Shown piece by piece: positions 56,972 to 64,000 of a stretch of 64,000 nucleotides of DNA. Source of the DNA: Laburnicola sp. R22_1 (lineage: Eukaryota; Ascomycota; Dothideomycetes; Pleosporales; Didymosphaeriaceae). The translations under genes were made by a program, and so were the position numbers. The notes beneath the pieces are model-generated. The model was not told the DNA's origin and made no database searches. It saw only the letters and a list, made by a program, of their open reading frames with translations. Within the stretch, counting starts at the first letter, position 1. Every line of letters begins with the position of its first letter. The DNA lies in the NCBI GenBank assembly GCA_014281115.1, contig JACONQ010000010.1, positions 1,116,001 to 1,180,000 of the forward strand, given 5' to 3'.

Positions 56972-57253
56972 GGCCGCACGTGACGCCGTCAAAGTACTCC
57001 GGTACAGCTACAGGTGCCCTCAGGCATCTGTAGCTACACTGGAGCTCCGTTTGGCCTAAAAAAGTAGAAAGTGGGCTTTTTTCAGGCTAGCAAGGATGTT
57101 TTATTGCCAAGCTCCGGTACGCAAAACGGCATCCGGTACGGCTTCAAAACGGCGTTACAAAACCAAACACGGCTCCGTTTACAACTCCGTTTTGCTAAGT
57201 AATCAAACCGGAGGCAAAACGGAGCTCCCTACCGGAGGAACCAAACAGGGCCC

Positions 57254-60200
57254 TAAAAGCGCTCTAAGCGCACTTATAATACTACTTTTTTTTAGTGTAC
57301 ACATACGCAAAGTTATATAAGAATACACACCTATATTGCTAGTGCACCTAGGGCACCTAGAGTATATAGGGCACCTAGGGCACCTATAGCACCTATGCTA
57401 TTAAAATAATACTAATTATTTAGCAAATAAAGCTCTTTGATTAGCTAGAATTTAAAAAAGCTTATTAATCTGCTTAGTAATCTGCTTAGTAATCTGCTTA
57501 GTAAGCTTTAAAAAAAAGATTTTTTAAAGTATAAAGTTAAAGTCTCTTACTAGATAGTAATTACTAGTTAATATAATAGTACTAATTACTAGCGTATTAT
57601 ATAGAACTTTTACCTAAATCTAAATTCTAGATTTTATAGGTTTAAAAATAGAAAAAATATAGTTTTATAATTATTTAAAAGAATTAGATTAGGCGAAAAT
57701 TAGTAGCTTAGTAAAGAACACTATTTTAAAAAGTATAAACTTTAATAACTTTTTAACTACTTTACTTTTATTAAAACTTTTTTAAAAATTTAAATATTAT
57801 ATTACTAGTACTAATATATTCTATTAGTAGCCTAGATAGATTAGTTTACTAGATAGTTTTTCTTAGTAACTTTAAGGTCCCTTATAACTTATTATAAAAT
57901 ACTACTAACGTTACTTTATAGTAACTTATAATAACCTACTATAACTTATAATATACTAAGTTACTATTTAATTTACTTTGTATATTATATAGCCTTTTGC
58001 GCAGCTATAGTAGTTACGTAAAGCTAAGAAGTCTTTTTAGTAGTATAAACTTATAATAAGACTTCCTATAATATATAATATATTATCTACTATACTATAT
58101 ATAGGTAATATATAGTATACTTATTATAATTTATAGTAAAGTATACTATATCTTAAGTAGTACTTTATCTAATTTTTAGTTACTAAGTGTGTACTATTAT
58201 AAGATAAAGTTAATCTATTATTTTTAGTCTTATAGTAACCTATAATAAAATTACTCTAATTTACTATTTATACTATCTAAAAATAAGCTACTAAGAGTAA
58301 TATCTAACTCCTCTATTTCTTTATCTATTTAATAGATCCTTATATTATGTCTAGACTCTTTGCACCTCCTATAGTAGCGTTATATTAAGGAACTTACCTC
58401 TCCCTTACTATTACCTTACACTCTTTTTAATAACTTTATCCTAATAAAAGGGCTTTCTACTTCTAAATCTACTTTCTAAGTAAAGTCTAGTGTTCTATCT
58501 TTTCAAATACGCTTTCTTTTACGCATTTTTTACTTTATTAAAATCTTAATTTGCTTTTTAAGTTCTTTAATATATCTTTTAAAATACACTATAGTAAAGT
58601 ATAAGTTTAGCATCTTTTATAAGCTATAAGTAATTTAATTTAGTATTAGGTAGAGACTAAATAAAAAAGTTATATATAAGTTTTAACTAGGATCTAAACT
58701 TAAGAGTATTATTTAGAGTTCTAGCTTGCTATAGTATATTTAGTAGGGTACCCTAAGGTAGAGTGTAAATATGTATATTAAGGCAATCTACTACTACTAA
58801 TATATCTAAAGAAATAAGCCTAGAGGCCTTAAAAGCTTTTTTATGGTTTTCTAATATAAATATATTAAAAAACGCGTTGCAAAAGACTAGTAAGAAGCCC
58901 TTTTTATTAATATAAAAGATATATTAGCGCGCTAAGTCCTATATATACTAAAAGTACTTTAGCTTTAGTAGCGCAAAATAAACTATATTAAGTAGCTAGA
59001 AAATATAAGATAAGTACGCTAGCATATAAAGTGTTAGGATCTTCTATTCTAAATAATAATTTTTAAAATTCTAGGAGTAGTAGCTCTTATAGCTATCTAG
59101 AATAAGTAACCTTTATAACTTTACTATACGCGGCCTTATATACGCGTTAAAGTGCTTTAACTATATAACTCTAAGCTTATTATTAGTCTAGCTAGTCTTA
59201 GAGACTAAGAGCTTCTAATTATAGGAGATACTAGTCTCCTTATACTACACTAAGATATAGACTTGCCCTTTATAGATAATAAAAAGTAGGGTAGTATATT
59301 TAGTAGCACAAATACTTTAAATTACTATAACCTACTTATAGTTGCCTAGCTAAATAAGTGTAGGTTAAGAATATCTTTCTAAACTAGTTATAATCTTTAT
59401 TAAGCTAATAACTTCTATGTAGAAGCCTATCTTATTAAAGTTATAGATATCTTTTATTCTATACTCTATACTTAGCTTTTATATTCTTTACTAGCTAAAA
59501 CTATATATTTATAACCTTTAGGTCTTCCTATTATATCCTCTATTAGTTCTTTACTTAATTAAAAGCTATTTTAAGCTTAGATACACGCTTTATAAAGCGC
59601 TAAGCCTAGTATTATTCTATAAGGTCTTTATACTGCGCAGCTAGTAGTTTATTAGCTATATTTTTTACCTTACCTAACTAAGATATAAATTTTTATAAAT
59701 TTAGGTTAAGAATATACTATATAAGCGTCTGCTCTTTAGTTATAGTAAGCTTTACTATGCCTAATTATATATCTACTTAGGCAGTAATTTTATTAATATA
59801 ATTACTTAGTATAGACTTTAGAATATTATATACTATAGTAGTGTGTTATAGGCTTAAAATTTGCTTATTCTAATAGGTATAAAGGGTAAGCTTAATTCTA
59901 CCTTCTTAATTAGATAATAATGTATTATGTTATTAAGATATTATAATTTATAGTAAAGTAATATAGTCTTAGCAAAAACTATCTAGCGGACTAATCTATC
60001 CGGGCTACTAATAGAATATGTAATGTTTTTCTATATAAATATTACGTAATATATATAATAACTAGTAAAATAAAGAGTTTTTTATTAATTACTAACTAAT
60101 TACGTAATAAAAATAGTATTTTTAAATTAAATAATTAAAGACTAGTATTTTCTCTATAAATCTATTAAAAATTAAAATTATAGCTTTACTAGTAAAAAAG

Positions 60201-60500
60201 TTATAAAGCTTTAAAAAAATTACTTATTTAAACTATTTATATATATCTACGCAAGTCTATATATGTCTGCGCATTTTAAGCATTTTTATGCTAGCAAATT
60301 GCTTATGTAAAAATGTGCAAGTATGCGCACGTCTGCGCACGTTTGCGCATAGTTAAGCAGCCTCTTTGGAAAAAACTTTCCTGATGTAAAGAGAGGCTGT
60401 CTTTGCAAAGATAATATTATTTTTGCAGCAAACTTATCTTAAAAAATAATAGTAAAGTTAGAGGTTAAAAAGGGCGCCTTATTACTACTAGTAGTAGCAA
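57254..60500. other. AT-rich, TpA-dense RIP-like tract without genes
   Basis: About 3.2 kb, mostly A and T, dominated by TA, AAG and TTA strings, with stops in every frame. Includes short repeats: GCACCTAG units at 57343-57395, three copies of AATCTGCTTAGT at 57467-57502, and TGCGCACG-type strings at 60315-60350. No coding relic could be identified by eye. Part of the 6.7 kb element. Confidence 0.85.
57467..57502 (+). repeat. Three tandem copies of a 12-bp unit
   Basis: AATCTGCTTAGT repeated three times inside the AT-rich tract. Confidence 0.9.
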
Positions 60501-60501
60501 G

Positions 60502-60551
60502 TTATTGGTATGCCCGCGATTGCTTATTGGTATGCCCGTGAACAAGTCCCC
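60502..60551 (-). repeat. Right terminal inverted repeat of the 6.7 kb element
   Basis: GTTATTGGTATGCCCGCGAT then TGCTTATTGGTATGCCCGTG and AACAAGTCCCC. It keeps C where the left copy has T (CpA context). It lies about 170 bp before the ATG of the Zn2Cys6 gene. Confidence 0.8.
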
Positions 60552-60721
60552 CGTCATCGCCCGCGTCCAATGACCCGACCCATACCCTAGACGCTCCGCT
60601 GCTACCGCTCCCCCGCTGCCCGTCCGTTATCGACCTACTACTAGGTGCCTAGGTGCCTACATGCTAGGCCTGGTACTGCTCCGCGACGATTCTCTCGTCC
60701 CCGACCACCTCAGAAACCAGC

Positions 60722-63700
60722 ATGCCACTTCAGCAGCCCAAAATCCCTATACCGCGTCTCGACAGGCCAAAGGAACAGAAGCGACCCGCGCCCATGCGCC
60801 TGAACCGAGTCACCAGGGCGTGCGTGAGCTGTCGCACCAGGAAGATAAGGTGCAATGGCGTCCAAGATTGCCAGAACTGCTTGGAGAACGCCTCGCCCTG
60901 CGTCTACGTTGCTAGCCGCAAAGACCGGTTGAAGACGTCTGTACCGCTTATTGCGCCCACGCCCATCGCATCACTGACGGCGTCAGCGCTACCGAGCACA
61001 ACCAGGATATGTTACAGTTGCTCCATGAACTACGCGCAGTCGCGGCACCCAACGACCAGCAGAGAATTGATAATATACTTGCTGGTGTATGTGAACACTA
61101 TGCCTGCTCTGCGCAGCCTTCTTTCCGTTGACAGCTCAAGGCCACCGGAGACGTCGCGGAGGCTGCCTCGTCCTTGCACCAGGGCGCGGGCAAGCCCAAA
61201 GATTCCAATGACGAAGACGAGGGCGAGGCGCACGCAGAACACGGGTCCCACCAGGATCTGGACCATATGGACGAAGATCTGCTCCGCACCGAGCAGTCTC
61301 GGGCGACTGGCTATATTGGGAAGAATTCCGAAGTGCAATGGTTCAGAAGTCTGCACCAGGAGGCCGATACTTCCAACCATCATGGCAAAGACCCAGAGAG
61401 GCCGTTTGGTCCACCAGGCAAATCTACACAGGCATCCAACAAGCGTACAGACGCGAACGAGGAGGCCCTACCAAACAAGCCGCTGCCAAACATGAATACG
61501 TATAACTGCAGCTTCTACTTAGACGACGAGTCTCTACACGTGGATTTCGTAGTCGACGCTTACGAACTACCCCCCTTCGACATGGCAGACCGCCTCCTCA
61601 AGTGTTACATGCAGACCGTTCAGAACTCGTTCCCCATCCTCTCCAAAAAGATCTTCACCGACCAATTCTTGCACTACTATAGGGCTGTAGCCGGTGGATC
61701 AGAGTACAAACTCCCTCCGAAGTGGCAAGCCATGCTCAATCTTGTATTTGCCATCGGGGCTGCTCATTCGCACCTTGTCGACCCTGAAAGGTTCACAGAC
61801 GGTATAGATGGCCCAGACCTGTTGTGTACTGTGCTAACGCTAACAGAACGCGATCATCTCCTTTACTACAGCAGAGCATGGGAGCTGAGCTTGCGAGGCC
61901 CTTGGTGAGTACCCCTGCAGCACTCCTTTGAAGTATTTGTACCGCACCAGATCATTATTCCCGCATCAATGCAACCTACTTATATCGCCAATTTGGTGCT
62001 GTACATTGGAGTTGCCATTCAAGCTGGCGTGTTTCAGGCTCGCATACTCTTTCAGTCCTAAGCAGTGCGCTAACGTCCCTGTATAGGTGGTTCACTCACC
62101 CTGACCTTGCTCAGATGCAAACAGTAGGTCAAGCTGCCGTCTTTAATCCTCTTTTAACCTTTCGTAGACTGGGTTACTTGCATTTTACTATATGTCAATC
62201 GGTCATGTCAATCGGTTAGTTTACTCTCCTCTTGTACTGCTGCTTCAAACTCTTGTTGTGTGCGCCATACGACATTTCGAGATACTCGGACGCTTTTGCC
62301 ATGAATGCAACCGTCGTGTGCAGAGCTTGACACGTAACGATACCTGTTTTTTCATCCATATGCACATGCCGCCCGGCTCAAGGCGTCCATGCCGCTGAGA
62401 TGCACAAACCGCTAACATGCATGATACAGCTCCTGGTCCGTCGTAGGGATGGCAGTTCGGTTCGGCTGCGCACTTGGACTCCACGTCCGCAACCAGGATC
62501 GCACCGCCACGCCAGCTAAGAAGGAGACCCTCTCGCGAATATGGTGGGCGACATATTCTCTTGATCGTACCCTGTCAGTTATCACTGGTCGGCCTTCTGT
62601 GGATGCTAGGATCTACTATTCGGTCATGCTGCCCCGTCCAATAGCAGCCGAAGAAATCAACGATCAAAATACAGTCAACATGGCGGAGGCAACTCCATCA
62701 GAGGCAAGCTCGTCTCTATCTACTACTATCGCGTCTTCGGTTGCGGGAAACGCCTCTGAGCCAGCTAATTCAGGGTCTTTCCTGACCAGCACCATAAAAC
62801 TCGGAATGCTGTCACAAAACATCATGATCAAGCTGTATTCGCCCAACGTCGGCAGCCAATCGTGGAAGAAGGTCCAACTGTCCATCGCTCAGCTTCTCGA
62901 GGATCTTGACGCATGGTTGTCATCGCTCCCCAAGGGCTTGGATCCTTTCAATAGCGGTCCCGGCTTAACAATGCGATCAGAACGGAGTTTGCTCAAAACG
63001 TACTATTTAAGCACTCAGATTCTAATAACCAGACCCTGCCTTTGCCGCACAGATCGTGTTTTGTCGCGAACGCAGGTCTTGGAAGATTTCAACCACAAAC
63101 ATGCGGCAATTTGTGTTGCAGCAGCCAAAAACATGGCCGCACTGTTACCGGACGATATGGCGGTCTGGGCGAAGGAAATTTACCGGATTTTCCCGTGGTG
63201 GGCTGCTGTTCACTACGTGATGCAGTCGATCGCAGTCCTTCTACTGGAAGCATGCTACGAAACTGAGGAATCGAACATCTTACCAGCCCTGAAAAAACTA
63301 GTCCGTTGGCTAAGAGCACTGAGACCGTCAAACAAAACAGCCAGGCGCGCGTATTCCATCACAGTTGATCTCCTCACGAAACTGTCAGTGCGGACCCTCA
63401 AAAGCCCCGGTATTGCACAAGTCAGTCAGCCCGGCATAGATATCCAATCTGTTTTCAATTTGCACGGCTGACAATCCCATCTAGGACATATCTGAACTTC
63501 TTGCCGAGGACCTAGCTCCAGGACAAACGTACGAGGCGTTTGCGACTGGAGCTGACCCGAACGCGCATTGGTTCACAGGAGAAGAGTTTTTGGAGCAGTA
63601 CCTGCTGCATGAAACTGGCACTTATACCGACTCCGTCAACATGATGCAATCGTTGAGCAGCTTCTCGGGCGCCACTGCACCGCCTTTGCAAGGCCTCTTC

Positions 63701-63841
63701 ACTGGACCAATGCCATCTGGTTCGCCGATAGGGAACCTCTTCTGCACGGAGTTTGACCAGTTCAATCCATTACCGTTTGAATTGGAAGAGACATGCATAC
63801 CCGATGCGCCCGATAAACAAGAGCCGTGGCAGGGATATTAA
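60722..63841 (+). CDS. Zn2Cys6 fungal transcription factor
   Basis: Seven exons: 60722-60936, 60987-61086, 61135-61904, 62087-62123, 62168-62214, 62430-63420, 63485-63841; 838 residues. The zinc cluster is at residues 34-60 (Cys34, 37, 44, 50, 53, 60; spacing C2C6C5C2C6) with RTRKIRC. A linker and short coiled-coil (QDMLQLLHELRAV) follow, then the fungal-specific TF domain (PF04082) from about residue 290, including AMLNLVFAIGAAHSHL, TGLLAFYYMSIGHVNRSW, GMAVRFGCALGLHVRN and SRIWWATYSLDRTLS. Exons 4 and 5 are tiny (37 and 47 nt). The first intron has a weak donor (GTCTGT), so its border is less sure. Targets are unknown. It lies directly next to the decayed repeat block. Confidence 0.88.
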
Positions 63842-64000
63842 TGAGAAACGCGCAGCAACAAGGATGGCATTTTGCTGGGAACATGGAATATGTATGATGT
63901 ATTGGTTCTCGGGATTCTTTACCACTAGATACCCACTTTGCAGAGACACGGTGAACCCGAAAGCGTCACAGAGCATCATCCATGACTGTATATCAATAAA
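63842..64000. other. 3' flank of the Zn2Cys6 gene
   Basis: 159 bases; probably 3' UTR. Nothing else recognised. Confidence 0.4.

Larger units (their letters stand above)
54100..57253. mobile_element. PIF/Harbinger transposon, two genes, nested in the AT-rich element
   Basis: Ends GGGCCTGTTTGGTT (left) and, in reverse complement, GGGCCCTGTTTGGTTCC (right), with several subterminal CCGTTTT/AAAACGG repeats at both sides. TA flanks both ends (CTA left, TAA right), near the TWA preference of this group. 3154 bp of normal GC content in an AT-rich host, with both genes open: a Myb-like accessory protein (plus) and a DDE transposase (minus), convergent. It was not mutated by RIP, so it inserted after the surrounding DNA decayed or escaped as single-copy. 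Confidence 0.88.
53825..60551. mobile_element. 6.7 kb TIR-bounded DNA element, interior RIP-mutated and AT-rich
   Basis: Left end GGGGACTTGTTCACGGGCAT, then ACTAATAAGTAATCGCGGGC, ATACTAATAAG. The reverse complement of the right end (60551 down) reads GGGGACTTGTTCACGGGCAT, ACCAATAAGCAATCGCGGGC, ATACCAATAA. Each TIR (~50 bp) holds a tandem half-repeat CGGGCATACYAATAAGYAAT. The left-right differences are C to T in CpA context, typical of RIP. The interior outside the nested element (53875-54099 and 57254-60500) is very TA-rich with no usable frame. No transposase can be read, so superfamily is unknown; a target duplication was not recognised. Confidence 0.75.

Noticed and set aside
57254..60500. 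Possible coding relic in the AT-rich tract
   Set aside because: Every frame is full of stops and no motif could be recognised by eye; left as non-coding until a de-RIP consensus is available.

Overview
The window reads as nuclear DNA of a filamentous ascomycete (Pezizomycotina; a Dothideomycete is my guess). Evidence: short GT-AG introns (about 45-230 nt) in most genes, ATGs in Kozak-like CACC contexts, and fungal families such as a Zn2Cys6 regulator, an S41 protease with fungal architecture, a MARVEL-like protein and an Sso-type syntaxin. A 6.7 kb AT-rich tract shows C-to-T changes in CpA context, as expected of repeat-induced point mutation (RIP). All gene models were spliced by hand from reading frame, splice signals and family conservation; no alignment or search was run.

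Layout. 1-4.2 kb: class I cAMP phosphodiesterase. 6.2-7.9 kb: secreted BBE-type FAD oxidoreductase. 9.2-10.0 kb: small Myb/SANT-like protein. 11.3-12.6 kb: class II sirtuin. 13.5-16.5 kb: secreted GH3 beta-glucosidase. 18.4-19.6 kb: Cys-rich probable GPI-anchored protein. 20.9-22.9 kb: Pro-rich protein with a C-terminal Cys/His cluster. 24.1-28.3 kb: three membrane protein genes. 28.9-31.9 kb: cytochrome b5-like protein and nicotinate phosphoribosyltransferase sharing a 363-bp divergent promoter. 32.6-33.6 kb: plasma membrane t-SNARE. 34.8 kb: small unknown protein. 35.9-44.8 kb, minus strand: three secreted-enzyme genes, namely an S41 peptidase, a GH114-like gene carrying an in-frame stop, and a copper radical oxidase with four chitin-binding modules. 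49.1-50.3 kb: Ser/Pro-rich protein with a small CxxC pair. 52.5-53.7 kb: phosphopantothenate-cysteine ligase. 60.7-63.8 kb: Zn2Cys6 transcription factor.

Mobile DNA. An intact Tc1/mariner element lies at 45578-46921 (TA target, ~47-bp TIRs, DD34E transposase). A 353-bp MITE with TA flanks lies at 38611-38963. The largest element, 53825-60551, has ~50-bp TIRs and a ruined AT-rich interior. Nested inside it is a well-preserved two-gene PIF/Harbinger element (54100-57253) that escaped mutation, so it arrived after the host element decayed. A solo copy of the large element's end sits at 5918-5958, more than 47 kb away.

Taken together, the left and middle parts hold housekeeping and signalling genes: cAMP breakdown, NAD+ supply (NPT1) and NAD+ use (sirtuin), CoA synthesis, and secretion (Sso). 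Mixed in are enzymes for plant or fungal cell-wall glycans. The secreted genes at 36-45 kb and the two flanks of the AT-rich block are the fast-evolving accessory parts.
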